Origin: Persicaria tinctoria | Lineage: Eukaryota > Streptophyta > Magnoliopsida > Caryophyllales > Polygonaceae | Direction: 5' to 3' | Assembly: GCA_037127255.1 (NCBI GenBank) | Contig: JBANSL010000014.1 | Coordinates: 70,601,646 to 70,665,645, forward strand | DNA length: 64,000 nucleotides | Part shown: positions 41,463 to 53,907 of the stretch, piece after piece | Numbering within the stretch: position 1 is the stretch's first letter | How the letters are laid out: every line of letters begins with the position of its first letter | Notes under the pieces: model-generated | Told to the model about the DNA's origin: nothing | Seen by the model: the letters and a program-made list of their open reading frames with translations, nothing else | Database searches by the model: none | Translations under genes and position numbers: made by a program

Positions 41463-44243
41463 ATGCGACACCATGCCGATTGGCTAAATTGCGCAATCCA
41501 TGACGCGTAAAATCCAATGGCCTAATAGGAAAGTCCGCATGTAATTCACCGCCCAAAAAGGAGATCAGCAATCCCACAATCTCAACATCATTATCATCCC
41601 ACATCGAATATAATAAGGATGTTCGGAGTGATTTATAAGTGATTCAAGCCCTACCTATATTAGAAGAGTATAATCATCACCAACACATTGGATATAATAA
41701 AGATGTTCGAAGTGATTTATAAGTGATTTAAGCCCTACCTATTTTAGAGGAGTATAATCATCCGGATTATAAAAGAAAAGTGTATGATCATCACCAACAC
41801 ATGAAAAAACAAGACCAGCATATCATCAGAATAGAATATATTCACTTCTATTCATTTTAAATGTCTACCCACCTCCTAAGGAAGGGTATTCTTTATAAAG
41901 TCCGAATATATTTTATATTAGTTTATTATTATTTTAAATTAAATATATTATTATTTTATTTAAATGGGAAAAAACACGTCCTCGAGCGGTCTATTTCATT
42001 TAAGATCTTTTGAAACGAGTTACGGCATTATTTTAAAACGGATTTTCGTACGAAATTGTGTTCCGCTTTCGGGCTCGTAGATTTGGGAATATGGTTAGGA
42101 TTTAAGCATTTTATTCCAGGTTCGAGTTTTCAATTTCAAATTTATATTTGTCGAGATTGAGTCGAGTGAGCGGGTTTTGGGTCTATTCCGCTATTTTGAA
42201 TTCCATGGTTGGGGACCATTTCTCAATTTGTGTTTTCTTCTCCTTTTACCTTTCTCGCTCTCTTCCTCACTCGGATTTCCATTGGGGAAAAGATTCCCCT
42301 TGCAACCCATAGCTGGCTCATTTGTCTTCTTGTTCAACAACCCACATCTTCCATCAGAATTGCACCCTCTTCCCTACACATATCCACTCCTCCTGACTTC
42401 TTTCACCCACCAATAATTTCCCCTACTCCACACCAGAAAACCCCAATTCAATTCCCCCTTTTCTCCCTCCTGCAAACACCTCTCTCCTCCCTCTATGTCG
42501 CTCGTTGTGTTGCCAAAAGAATCACCACCATCGATAGTCACCGGTAGCAACCATCGGCGTCGCCAGAGGCTCCACTAGCTCCATAGTCGCTCCTCTCCTC
42601 TTTCATCCAAGCCGAACCCCGTCTCATTCCTTTGTTTTCGAAGGAGCATCACTCGAGCGCTGTCCCAAGCGCCCATAGTCTTCGCCTCCTCTCCCTCCCT
42701 GGACGAACAACAACCTCCACCTTCTTCAACAAGCCGTTGAAGAAAAAAGTCGTACAACCAAAACCGTTGAAGAAAAAAGTCAGTAGACTTATGACGGGTA
42801 GGGACAGAATCCGGCCCCGTCTTGATTAATTACTTCGTATAGAATATACATGTACTTTTTTCCAATGTATCGACCATTTCTAGTAAAAACCTTGCTCCGT
42901 AACTTGCTTTCTATCCAAACGAAGGACTGGAGGTTCCGATGGTAGCTCCACTACGACATATCTTTGTGCCCTTGGGTCGGATGCGAGCACCAATGGGAAA
43001 AGAAGAATAGCGGCCGCTCTGTGAAATCCTCAGGGCGATTAACACCATGCCGATTGGCTAAATTGCGCAATCCATGACGCGTGAAATACAATGGCCTAAT
43101 AGAAAAGTCCGCATCTAATTCACCGCCCAAAAAGGAGATCAGCAATCCCATAAGCTCAACATCATTATCATCCCACATCGAATATAATAAGGATGTTCAT
43201 AGTGATTCATAAGTCATTCAAGCCCTACCTATATTAGAAGAGTATAATCATCACCAACCCATTGGATATAATAAGGATGTTCGGAGTGATTTATCTACCT
43301 ATGTTACTAGAGTATGATCATCCAGATTAGAAAAGAAAAGTATATGATCATCACCAACACATGAAAAAACAAGACCAGCAGATCATCAGAACATAATATA
43401 TTCACTTCTATTCATTTTAAATGTCTACCCACCTCCTAACGAAGGGGATTCTTGTAACCCAACTTTACGATGGACCAATTTGATTTCTGTAAAAAAAAAA
43501 TAAACAAAGAATAAAATCAAATTAATATAAATATAAAATATAAATATCTATGGATATTGCATTTTTAAATGTTGAACTATGCAAACACAAAATTAGCAAG
43601 GGAAAGAATAAATACCGTGTAAGCAGATATGTCATGGTAATGGATGGCATAGCTAAGGCCGTGCAGCCGAAACCGTTGAAGAAAAAATTCAGTAGACTTA
43701 TGACGGGTAGGGACAGAATCCGGCCCCGTCTTAATTAATTACTTTGTATAGAGTATACATGTACTTTTTTCCAATGTATCGTCCATTTCTAGTAAAAACC
43801 TTGCTTCGTGACCTGCACTCTATCCAAACCAAGGACTGGACGTTCTGATGGTAGCTCTATTGCGACATATCTTTGTGCCCTTAGGTCGGATGCGAGCGCC
43901 AATGGGAAAAGAAGAATAGCGGCCGCTCTGTGAAATCCTCAGGGCGATTAATACCATGCCGATTGGCTAAATTGCGCAATCCATGACGCGTGAAATCCAA
44001 TGGCCTAATAGGAAAGTCGGCATATAATTCACTGCCCAAAAAGGAGATCAGCAATCCCACAAGCTCAGCATCATTATCATCACACATCGAATATAATAAG
44101 GATTTTCAGAGTGATTCATAAGTGATTCAAGCCCTACCTATGTTACAAGAGCTCTTCCTTTTCAAGTTCCAAGTGAGGACAACGGATCTGAGAGGGCTAG
44201 ATGGCATTGGCTGGTTACTCTTAAGACCCCGGGTCTTACACAT
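41463..44243. repeat. Duplicated repeat region, partly resembling a degenerate gypsy LTR
   Basis: A word starting GATTGGCTAAATTGCGCAAT occurs at 41478, 43053 and 43962, each followed by 180-400 bp of similar sequence. The stretch 42757-43440 is repeated at 43667-44140 (offset about 909 bp). Positions 41980-42060 (CGAGCGGTCTATTTC, ACGAGTTACGG, TTTTCGTACGAAATTG) and the end GACCCCGGGTCTTACA at 44228-44243 look like parts of Tekay/Del-type gypsy LTRs. No retrotransposon coding domain is present. Confidence 0.5.
42951..44087 (-). other. Pair of repeated minus-strand open frames, unknown product
   Basis: 42951-43178 (75 codons) and 43881-44087 (68 codons) give nearly the same peptide, with GLLISFLG, FTRHGLRNLANRHG and NRPEDFTERPLFFFSHW. 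A third partial copy lies in 41466-41620. I do not recognise the family. Both may simply be open because the DNA was duplicated recently. Confidence 0.3.
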
Positions 44244-44249
44244 TCCCCA

Positions 44250-45184
44250 TTTATCCTCTTGATTGTACCTTTCTCGTCCTTTTCTTAAGTGATTTATTAT
44301 TAGTTCAATAATATGTAGATTTTAGGTATAGTTTTTTTTTACGCATAAAAATCGTGCCCTATTGGTCTTGTTTATCTCCATTGTACATTGATATCTTACT
44401 ATTCAGAAATTGATTCTCATCTAATAGAGTTGCTATATCTTTTCTCATTCATGTCAGAAACTCAACTTCATTCTGAATCATATGGGCTTTCAGCTTTGTT
44501 TCCGTATGTACTCATTCTTGAGCATTGATTTTTAAGGCAAGTGTCCACTGAGGAGAGAGAAGTCAAAGCTCGTGATCTCAACGTTATATTCATTGAAACC
44601 AATGCTAAGGCTGGACTCAACATTAAAGTAAACCATAATTTGGACATTTAGCTTTAATAAGATAACATAACATAACGTGATAGGAGTTTTAATAAGACAT
44701 CTCTCATATGCTGCCCAATCCTTGAGACATTTTTGTTTTCTTCGTCCTTTTCTTTGTCTTGATATTTTCATTTCGATGCAACCACTCTTCAGGAAGATTG
44801 TTGCTGCTACCTTTCTTTTTCTTTAGGTACATTGTAATCCTCAAACAAACTCTTGAAATCAGACCACATCATCTTTAGATAAACTCTTGAAATCGAATTA
44901 GTGAATATCTATATCTATCTTCTATTATATATAATAAAGGAGAAATCGGTTGTGACACATGGTGCTTTCTTCTTAATTATAGTAGCATGAACCAATCATA
45001 ATTTTTATATTCAATATTTTCCCCTAAATTTTGTAGATATGGATATAAGTTTGAAAGATTTTTATTTTTCAAATTTTGCAACTATGAATATAATTTTGGA
45101 AGATTTTAATCACAATTTTTTCTACGTCATATCATCGCGGAGTCTCCTTAATCGGTGTTTTTTTAACCAAAAAAAAAACTCTCA
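44250..45184. other. AT-rich intergenic DNA
   Basis: No supported gene. TCTTCTATTATATATAATAAAGG at about 44919 looks like a Helitron 5' end (TC start, TATAATAAAG), but I cannot match it to a 3' end with confidence. Confidence 0.4.
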
Positions 45185-45192
45185 ATTTCTAT

Positions 45193-45741
45193 TAGGGATG
45201 GAAATGGATCGGGTTATGGGTGGATGTACCAATTTCATCACCCAATCCATTAAGAAATTTCCTCCACCCGATCCACCCATCATCCACTAACACTTGCATC
45301 CATATCCGATCCATCCATCATTCACGGGTTATTGGGTGGATCGGGTGAAATATATGGGTGAGAAATTTCATGTAAATGTCCACCTTAATTTTCAAAATGA
45401 AAATAAAACTTAATAAAAATAAATAAATTTTAATATATTAAATTTAAAATACTCATCATTCATAACTTACACAAAAAATAAAAACTCAAACTATCAAATA
45501 AAGTTACATATAATATATAAGTTGCGTAAAAGATATGATAAAAGTTCATATAATAAACAATTTTAGTGGATCGGGTGATGGATCGGGTGGTGGATTGGAC
45601 ACCCCTTCATCCATATCCGATCCGATCCATCATCCATTAATCCATCATCCACTTATTTATCCATTTATTCGGATTTTCATCCACATATTCGGGGTGGATT
45701 AATGGATGGATCGGGTCTTCGCGGGTTGATTTCCATCTCTA
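45193..45741. mobile_element. hAT MITE (549 bp)
   Basis: The left end TAGGGATGGAAATGGATCGG and the reverse complement of the right end TAGAGATGGAAATCAACCCG form the inverted repeat. A perfect 8-bp duplication ATTTCTAT lies at 45185-45192 and 45742-45749. The arms are full of GGATCGGGTGG/CCACCCGATCC words. It has no coding capacity. End sequence and 8-bp duplication fit hAT. Confidence 0.88.
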
Positions 45742-45859
45742 ATTTCTATCCATAAATTCTATCTACAATTGAATCATGGGGCAATTTGCAAAATAGTCAC
45801 GAAATAGGAACTAATTTGCGAAATGTCCACGTTTTGGGACAAATTTGTGAATTGTCCGC

Positions 45860-46672
45860 AATATAAACCCTTCTTACGCGCTCCTACGCGCTCTCTCTCC
45901 CGTCCTCTCCGCGAGCTCCTCCTTCCCCGTCCATCTTCCTGCATCTCCGGCGAGTGATTCCTGAATCCGGCTCCTCCTTCCATCTTCCTCCATCCGCGTC
46001 CATCCCGGAGTGAGGGAGGACGAGCGAAGGAGCGAGGAAGGCCAAGAGCGAGGAGCGAGCGTCTTCGTCCAGCGGCAGCGACGAGATCCGATGAGATCTG
46101 ATGTCCATGGCTTCGATTTATCACAGATAGGATTCGCGAAATTGATCGCGATTCACCACTGCGTCTTCCTCCTCTGGCCAAGTTTTCTAGTCGCCACCGC
46201 GCCGGTCCTCCTTTGGTCGCCGGAGTTCGCGGGAGCACCGGGAGATCGAGATCTCCTCGAGCGTCGGAGTAGGGATCTCCGTCGGGATCGAGCGGCGGGA
46301 GATCGAGATCTCGATCTCGATCTCCTCGAGATCTCAGTTAGGTGTAGGGATCTCCGTCGCTCCTCGAGATCGAGATCAGATTTCTCGTGTTCGTGTTCAT
46401 AGACTACCTCAGATTACTCGTGTTCGTGTTCGGATCTCAGATTGCTCGTGCTCGTGTTCGTGTTTGTGTTCGGATCTCAGAGTGCGCGAGTAAGAACCAG
46501 AAGAAGAGAAATCATGGATCTCAGTTCGGATCTCAGATTGCTCGGCCTCTTGAAGTTCTCGACAGCGCCGAGGATTGACAGCGCCGAAGAGCGAGAGGCC
46601 GGAGCGGCCGGAGCGGCGGCTGGACGGGGAGAAGTTTACAGATGGAGGCGGCGTGAGCGATTGATCAATTAG
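45860..46672. other. GC-rich, possibly captured genic block
   Basis: CT-rich then GA-rich sequence with repeated GAGATCGAGATC words (about 46230-46380). Open frames occur on both strands (for example 46010-46402 + and 45774-46238 -) but none has a recognisable domain. It looks like a 5' UTR or first-exon region carried by the MULE. Confidence 0.35.
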
Positions 46673-47572
46673 GTTAACTCAGGGAAATTACAAAATTTGT
46701 CCGCTATTTTTGTATTGTAAAATTTTTACCACAATATTACATTTTTCACAACATAAAATTATATTTGCACAACAAAATTTTATATGAGCTCAACATACCG
46801 TTATAATGGCACAACGAAAAGATCATGTTGATGAAAAATAAGAACATATTGAGCAAATTTCCACCAATCCTCCATGTTATGCAATTATAGTCTATTGATA
46901 ACAAAAAATAAGACCATGTTGTGCAATAATCTATTGAGCAACAATAAAATGATAATGAGAAAAAATAATATCATGTTGAACACAATTTCACAAGTATCAA
47001 TTGTTGTGTAAAATATAATCTATTGTTGAATAAAAAATCATAATATTGAGAAAAAATAATATTATGATTTGTCTTGGCTAGTTTTTAAATAAAAAAATCT
47101 TGTTTGTTTTTTTATTAGTGCAAGTTTAGTGCTTCAGATGAATTAGTTATTGCAAGTTTGTGTATTCTTTTTTATATGTCAACACAATTTTGTCATCGGT
47201 ACTCATCAACATGGTATTTCTCAACATGTTGAGCAAATTTTCACCACTAATTGTAACTAATATCAGTGTCCACACTAATTTTCACCACTAATTGTAACTA
47301 ATATCAGTGTCAGCACTAATTTTCACCACTAGTTGTGCAAAAATAAAGTATTGATGAGCAAAATAAGAGCATGTTGTGCAATAATTTATTGAGAAAGTAT
47401 GAAATTATATTGAGAGAAAATAGGATCATGTTGAGAACAAATTCACAAGTCTCGATTGTCAATTCAATGAGTTCTCTCAAATAAAGATTCGGTCTTTTTC
47501 TCACTTTGGTTCATGAATTGTATCCTCTATTCACTTTGGTTCATGCAAATTACCCTATCAAGGTAGAGAGGC

Positions 47573-47725
47573 ACATGAACTCTTACAACAGAGTCGTGCA
47601 ACTCTTACAACAGAGTCGTGCAACTCTTACAAGAGATTCGTGCAACTCTTAAAACAAGAGTCGTGCAACTCTTACAACAGAGTCGTGCAACTCTTACAAC
47701 AGAATCGTGCAACTCTTAAAATAAT
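47573..47725 (+). repeat. 22-bp minisatellite (GTGCAACTCTTACAACAGAG type)
   Basis: About seven imperfect tandem units with GTGCAACTCTTA.. and AGAGTC. The core GTGCAACTC is the reverse complement of the core of the second minisatellite at 48220, so the two arrays are inverted relative to each other. Confidence 0.8.
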
Positions 47726-48219
47726 ATTGAGAGAAAATAAAATCATGTTGAGAACAATTTCACAAGTCTCGATTGTTGTGCAAAAATAACCTATGGTTGA
47801 GCAAAAATAAGATGATGTTGAGCAAAATTTCACCAATCTCCCCATGTTGTGCAATTTTACTCTATTGATGACCAAAAATAAGACCGTGTTGTGCAATAAT
47901 CTATTAAAAAAGTATAAAATTATATTTACAAAAAATAAGATTATGTGGAGACACAATTTCACAAGTCTCGATTGTTGTGCAAAAATAAAGAATTGTTGAG
48001 CAAAAATAAGAGCATGTTGTGCAAATATAACCGTAAGTTGTGCAAATATGAACCAAATCTAGTTTTTATTTATTTATTTTTTTAACATTTTGTCATGCAA
48101 ATATAAGAGTACGATGTGCAAATATAACTGAAATTGTGCAAATATGATTCAAGTCTAGTTTAGAGTTGCACTTTTTTCCGTGTCAGCACTTTTTTTCCTC
48201 ATGTCAGCACTTTTTTTTA

Positions 48220-48345
48220 GAGTTGCACAACTGTAGTTTAGAGTTGCACAACCATATTTTAGAGTTGCACAACTTTAGTTTAGAGTTGCACAACTGTATT
48301 TTAGATTTGCACAACTTTAGTTTAGAGTTGCACAACTCTATTTTA
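48220..48345 (+). repeat. 21-bp minisatellite (GAGTTGCACAACT type), six units
   Basis: Exact 21-bp period with units starting at 48220, 48241, 48262, 48283, 48304 and 48325. Each is GAGTTGCACAACxxTAxTTTA with one or two changes. GTTGCACAAC is itself nearly palindromic. Confidence 0.88.
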
Positions 48346-48443
48346 TTTGTGTCAGCACCTCCAAGAAACAATTTTCATTCTATTTGTCTCCAATTCAAGT
48401 GGCTTAGTGCTTCAACCAAAATTTACACAACCAACAACACGAT

Positions 48444-48514
48444 AGCCTATACGGGATTTGAACACGTATCTTTGTGTTTGTACACAACGCTTTACCGATT
48501 TGAGCTAATAGGCT
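48444..48514 (-). tRNA. tRNA-like sequence, degenerate third locus
   Basis: On the minus strand: acceptor AGCCTAT with ATAGGCT, D-arm TAGCTCAAATCGGTAAAGC, stem GTTGTG...CACAAA, and T-loop TTCAAAT. It clearly belongs to the family at 12237 and 13681, but D and T arms have decayed. A partial duplicate (GCTCTACCGATTTGAGCTAG) follows at about 48607-48626. No inverted partner is seen to the left. Confidence 0.5.
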
Positions 48515-49173
48515 TCACAAAATAATAAAACAAGATGGGTGGAGATTTATTACCAATATATATGTCATTTGACCAAATGCACTATAGGATTTGAGATAAT
48601 AAGCTTCACAACGCTCTACCGATTTGAGCTAGTAAACTTGCTGGCTCACACATATATACCATTTTTAGTCGGCTGATGACTAACTAAAGGAGATACTTAC
48701 AGGATCACACATACCATTTCCTGTCAAAATTAGACTCGTAACATCATACAAACTAAACACGACTCCGCATAACGCATCACAAGCATGGATAACAATTTCA
48801 CAAAGTCTAGTTTTTTTTTGTTTGTTTTTACATTTAGTCGTGCAAATATAAGAGTACATTGTAATTTATTACATTTTGTTGTGCAAAAATAAAAATAAAA
48901 ATATAGATTATGGACCACATAATAAAATATTGATAGTTTTTTTTAATTTCCATATTTATGGGGTAATTTTTGTAATTTATTAAAAACTCCTTCTTCTACC
49001 TTCGGCAAATCAGATCCAGCGCTCGCACCGCCGCCGGTTCGCTCCGGCCTCCATCGCTCCCTCGCTCGCTCGCCACCGCCTCCCTCCCTCCATCGCTCCC
49101 TCGCTCGCTCCGGCCTCCGCCTCCGCTTCGCCGCTGCCTCGCTCGACCTCGGCTTAGATTTAAGATCCGCCCT

Positions 49174-49387
49174 CGCTCGACCTCCCTTGCTCGCCATAGA
49201 TCCGGCGAGAGAAATCAATCTCCGAGCTCAGCCTCTCCTCCTCGATGCCGAGTCCAGATCTGAGTCCAGATCTCACTCCAATCTCGACCTCCCTCGCTCG
49301 CCATAGATCCGGCGAGAGGAATCAATCTCCGAGCTCAGCCTCTCCTCCTCGATGCCGAGTCCAGATCTGAGTCCAGATCTCACTCCA
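49174..49387 (+). repeat. 107-bp tandem duplication
   Basis: CTCGCCATAGATCCGGCGAG and the sequence after it occur twice, 107 bp apart (first CCATAGA at 49194, second at 49301). The copies differ at only a few bases. It lies in the right GC-rich arm of the MULE. Confidence 0.85.
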
Positions 49388-50097
49388 ATCTCCTTCCTCC
49401 GTCGCTGCTTCGCCGCCAACGATTCAACCATAGCCGGCCGCAAGAGTTCCTCGAAGCACGCCAAGAGGCGGTGGAGGGAGATCTGAGATCGAGAGTTCCC
49501 TGTTCGACCTTCTCTGCGGGAGACGATTTGGGGGTGTGCTAATCAAATTAGGGTATAAATAATGAACATTTGGCTAATTTGTCAAAAAACGTGGACATTT
49601 CGCCAAGTTGTCCAAAAAAGTGCATGTTTTGCAAATTTTTTCTTGAATTATTGCCTAAGTATATTGCTCTATACATTTTACTATATAAAAACTTAATTCT
49701 CTATTTATTCTTAGATTATAACACGAAAATTATTCTATGAAAGACAATGAGATCAAGCGCTTGGTGCATCCATCTGCCACCCATATCAAACTCAAACTTA
49801 GGTGGTTACCATACGTTTACTCTATGTGAATATATTTTCAAATGAGCATCAACTAGTGTTTTGCCCATGCTATGCATGGATCTAAATAGTTTATACAAAT
49901 TATATATATAATAATTTTTTAACTATAAAATTCATCTTTATAATATATTAATTTATTTTTAAGTTATAATTATAAATAATTTATTACCAATGAATAAATT
50001 TTTATAAAAATATATTAAGATTATTTATGGTTAACTTTAACCACTAAATTGTTATCAAATGTATAGTTTTTTGTGCTTCACTACTTATATATATATA

Positions 50098-50660
50098 TTC
50101 TTAAAATTTAAGATATTGACTTTGTATTAGAGAGATGATGTTTATGCAAATTTATATGAAATATTATGATTTATAATATTGATTTTAAAATTGTTGGTTT
50201 AAATAGATTTATTATTAATCTAAAAGCATTTACTAATTGTTGAGAAGGAATTTAGTTAATGAATTTATTGGGAAAAAAAAAATCTCTTTTATAAGTTCAT
50301 TCTTATAATTTAAGATATTGATTTTTTAATAAAAAAATGATGTTTATGCAAATTTAAATGATATATTAATTTTAAAACGGGTAATCTAAATAGATACATT
50401 GTTATTATTTTGAATCTAAAAGTTATTTCTAATTGTTAATTAGGCATTTAGCTAATACATTTATTGGCCAAAAAAATCTCCTTTATATGTTCATTCTTAT
50501 AATTGAAGTTATTGATTTTTTAATAAAAAATGATGATGTTTATGAAAATTTGTATGATATGTATTTTCATTCATAATATTAATTTTAAAATGATTTATCC
50601 AAATAGATATATTGTTAATTATTTTGGATTCAAATTTGTATGATATATTGTTTATGAAAA
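50098..50660. repeat. About 195-bp tandem repeat, three diverged units
   Basis: TTCTTAxAATTxAAGxTATTGA begins each unit at about 50098, 50298 and 50493. Each continues with a TGATGTTTATGCAAATTT word and an AAATAGATxxATTGTTAATT word. It is AT-rich and has no gene. Confidence 0.6.
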
Positions 50661-51928
50661 TTTGCCCTTCTCTTCCTCTTTCTTTCTCCTGTTCTCTCTC
50701 TCGTTCTCCCTCCATTTGGCCGTCTCTCTCTCCCACGATCAGAACATAGGCAGACGGTTGGTTGAATAAATGAAGCAGACGGTTTCCTTCCTTTTTTCCC
50801 TAATCAAACCCCACGTTCTCTGTCTCTCTCTCCCATGATCCGCTCTCCAACTCCCTCTCAATCACAACCGGCAGGAGGAGAAGACGACTCTGGAGGATTC
50901 CCCAAATGGAGGGAAGTGAAGAGCGATCGCAGATTTCTTTGAAGGGACCAGCGATTTCGTCTTCTTCAGGCTTTTAGGGTTGTGTGTCTTGCCCAGTCTT
51001 CTCCCGAGCGAAGTTCTTCCCGAGTTCCTGCCCTCTCCTCCCGAGTCCTCAGCCGCCAGAAGTCACTCCATCGCCACGAGGCCGCCGCCGAACTCACCCA
51101 GCCACGCCGGTAACACCTCCGGCACCTAGCTCCGACCACCATCCCCGCTCAGCCTCTTCTCCTCTTTCCTCTCTCCACTGAAGATTTATGGTGAAGTTTC
51201 AAAACCCCAATTTCTAGGTTTTCTCAAATTGAATAAATTTGTGTAATTTAGGAGTTGTTTAGGCGAAATTAAACCTTATTTGTGCTAAAGTTGCTGCTAG
51301 CGAGTTTTCTTTCTCCCCCAAATTTATAATATTGTGTAATTTTGATGCATGGCGATTGTTTTTCTTCTTTCTCTATTGTTCTACACATTGTTTGAAACTT
51401 CTAATTTTGAGTTTAACTTGGATGTGTGGAAGAATTGGGTCGATGACTGTCAATGCGCACTGTTTTTGCTCATTCCGTCGGTTGCTTGGCAGATTGGGGG
51501 CCAAAGGAGAACCCGTGTTGTATCATATTGATTCGAAATTTGAAGTCAGTGTGTTGATTCTCTATTCGACACTTTCTAGAGAAGTTGATTCTCGATTCTG
51601 AATTTGGGAATCTGAATTAGGTCTTTTTTGGTTGCTTTTGTTTTTGTTGGGTTGTATGTACTTGCTTGGAAGTGCTCAATATAGAGTTTCATTTGTTTAT
51701 GATTGTCTCTGCAACTAGAACTCAAATTTCATCAGCATGAATCTCTTTTTGTAATAAATCTTCTAGTATAACATCTTTTATTTGAAGGTTTCCTTTAAAG
51801 GAATCCATGAAACTGTTGACATTTTGAAATGTCATTTAGTAATGCACTCTACCTGTATGATGAAATGCCACACAAAGAATCATGAGAAAAATTCAACATG
51901 ACAGATTTTGTGTTTCTTCTATAATGCA
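50640..51928 (+). other. CT-rich then GC-rich gene-leader-like DNA
   Basis: CTCTCTC-rich stretches (50640-50850), a short frame MEGSEERSQISLKGP at 50906 and a proline/serine-rich stretch near 51000-51180 look like the 5' part of a plant gene. I cannot identify it. Confidence 0.35.
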
Positions 51929-51935
51929 GATCAAT

Positions 51936-53907
51936 CTCTGGAGGAGCATTCGTGTCGAGCCAGGAATTCCCACAAGCAAACTGATAGAGTATGTTCACTT
52001 GATTCCAATATATCCTCCTGAGTTTTAGCTTTTCTTATGTGCATAGCTTAATTGCAATGATGGTTGATTCTTGAGAATTCATGTTCATCAAAGCTTGATT
52101 TTCCTCATATTTTTTGAATATATATGTGTGTGTGACAGATTCCTGATGCCTAGAATAAATAATTGGCTCTTTTTTTTTACTTAGCTAAAGTGTGTATATA
52201 TATATATATTGCTTACTTAGCTATTCTTATGTAATTCTTTTTCATATGCATTAAATTATCGTATCCTCTGATAATACTGAAGCTTGGGTTCCCATCCAAA
52301 TTTAAGGTATATTTACTTTGGTAAATTATCGTATGCTTGATGTCTGATTTTCTAACTTTGTTCTCCATGATTTATCTCTAGTATTTGTTGATGCTTATGT
52401 AATTCACATTTATTTTCGATTCTTATTTGTTGTAATCTATCTTATATGTTGAAAGGGAAAATATTTTTTAATCCTTTCACTTAGTTTTTGTAGAATGAAT
52501 AATTAACAATATGTTTTTAACTCTCATATACATCTTTCAACGGGGGTAATATGTTTTTAACTCTCATATACATCTTTCAACGGGGGTTGTTGGAGATGAG
52601 ATTGCAGTTACATGAGGAATTATCTAGGAAAGATGAAGAACCATGTTAGCTAGTTAGCGAGTGAGCTAAGGATAAGTAATAGTATAACTAAGGTGTTAGG
52701 CCACCTAGCATGATATTCAGAATAGTATAACTAAGGTGTTTACTCTTACATTGCTTTATGTATGGAAATCTACTGGAAGCATCAAACGACATTTGAACAC
52801 TCATGTAATTTGTCAATATTGGCTTTGTATGTTTTGGAGGATGAGAAAGTATAGAAATCCGATCTAATTAATTATTGGAGACAGTTGCCTCCCTCTCCTC
52901 TGTTCCGCACTGGAATCCTTGCCATATTCTTCCTTTGTTTAACTATATAATACTATAAAAATAGTATAATATTAAAATGGTTGAAGTTATAAATGTTGGT
53001 TCACTTGAAAACTTCTTGTGTGTTGTAACTGTTGTACTCAACATTTCCCATTGTCACAAAATTCAGTAGAATATTTATTTTGTATTTGCTTCTAATCAGA
53101 TGACTTCTGTAAATCTTACAGACGAATACTAATTCAATTGCCTGGAATCCAATGGAGCCAATGAACTTCAGCGCTGGAAGTATTTGCTTTTGACATTTAC
53201 CAATCTGTGTTTTTCCAGTCTTTGTTGTAGCGGATAGTTATTCATGCATCATTATGAATGTGTACATGTTTCCTAGCTAATGATGTGTTTTTAACTTAAA
53301 GGGGTCTGGATGACATTAGAGCCTTGTGTTTTCTTGATGCTTGAAACTCCTAATTTGTAGGGTTATTTACTTCTAATTCTGGCTTTTCTTGCATTTTTCT
53401 TTGCTGTAAGATTAAGCTTGACATTATTCTACATTTTTTGGCCTAGGAAGCTGCAAACTTGATTCTCAGGAGGAAAAATTTGAAGCTCAGGGATAGTCAG
53501 TTGAGGAGATCTCATGCCCAGTTCAATTTCAATTCCACAAGAGCTAAGAGGAAAACCCCACCAGCAGATGGATCACAAAATTCTTCAAGCAAGAAGATTG
53601 CAATTGAACCAAAGACCCCAAACAGCGCTATAGGCCAAGGATGAATGCTTATGCCTCATATGCAGGTGTAAGGGCATCCAAATCAGTCCAAGAGAAGAAC
53701 CTGTGTCGAAAAGTCACCCAGCCAGTCGTATTTAAGTCAGGATCAAAGGGCAAGGATGTGATAAAACAAAGGTTGCATAAAAGACCAGTTGTTGCTGCCA
53801 GAAGAGCCAAGACGGATGCTCTAAAGGTGAGTAGAAGGGATAAAATCAAGCAGGCAAGAAGTGCAAGGCAGGGAGCAGGACACCACAAAGCTCCTACAAG
53901 AAGATAA
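51936..53907 (+). pseudogene. Unidentified gene remnant (at least two exons)
   Basis: One exon at about 51936-51992 reads QSLEEHSCRARNSHKQTDR, with AG before it and GTATGT after it. In the same phase the next exon starts at 53448 (EAANLILRRKNLKLRDSQLR) and is lysine/arginine/serine-rich to a TGA at 53642-53644. One base out of frame an open stretch continues to 53907 (MNAYASYAGVRASK, VTQPVVFKSGSKGK). The basic composition suggests a nucleic-acid-binding or nuclear protein, but I do not recognise it. The frame break and the foreign SOF1 exon in its intron point to a captured, inactive copy. Confidence 0.5.
53122..53175 (+). pseudogene. Captured exon of a SOF1/DCAF13-type WD40 gene
   Basis: TNTNSIAWNPMEPMNFSAG, preceded by TTACAG, matches the well-conserved TKTNSISWNPMEPMNFTAAN segment of plant SOF1/DCAF13, a WD40 protein of U3 snoRNP/rRNA processing. 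Only this exon-sized piece is present. It sits inside an intron of another remnant gene. Confidence 0.7.

Larger units (their letters stand above)
46680..48985. repeat. AT-rich MULE core with GTTGTGCAA-type repeats
   Basis: Words such as GTTGTGCAAAAATAA, GTTGAGCAAAAATAAGA and TGTGCAAATATAAG recur dozens of times. AAATTACAAAA near 46688 and, inverted, near 48975 may mark a nested second element. I could not find its target duplication. Confidence 0.5.
45778..49642. mobile_element. 3.9-kb Mutator-like element with GC-rich arms
   Basis: The left end GGGGCAATTTGCAAAATAGT and the reverse complement of the right end GAAAAAATTTGCAAAACATG align over about 80 bp, sharing GCGAAATGTCCACGTTTT. Flanks TTGAATCAT (45769-45777) and TTGAATTAT (49643-49651) match at 8 of 9. 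GC-rich gene-like blocks sit just inside both ends (45880-46660 and 49000-49510). The AT-rich centre holds minisatellites and a tRNA-like sequence. No transposase was seen. Confidence 0.75.

Noticed and set aside
45774..46402. Overlapping 130-154-codon frames in the GC-rich MULE arm
   Set aside because: GC-rich DNA is open on both strands; low-complexity Arg/Glu products without domains.
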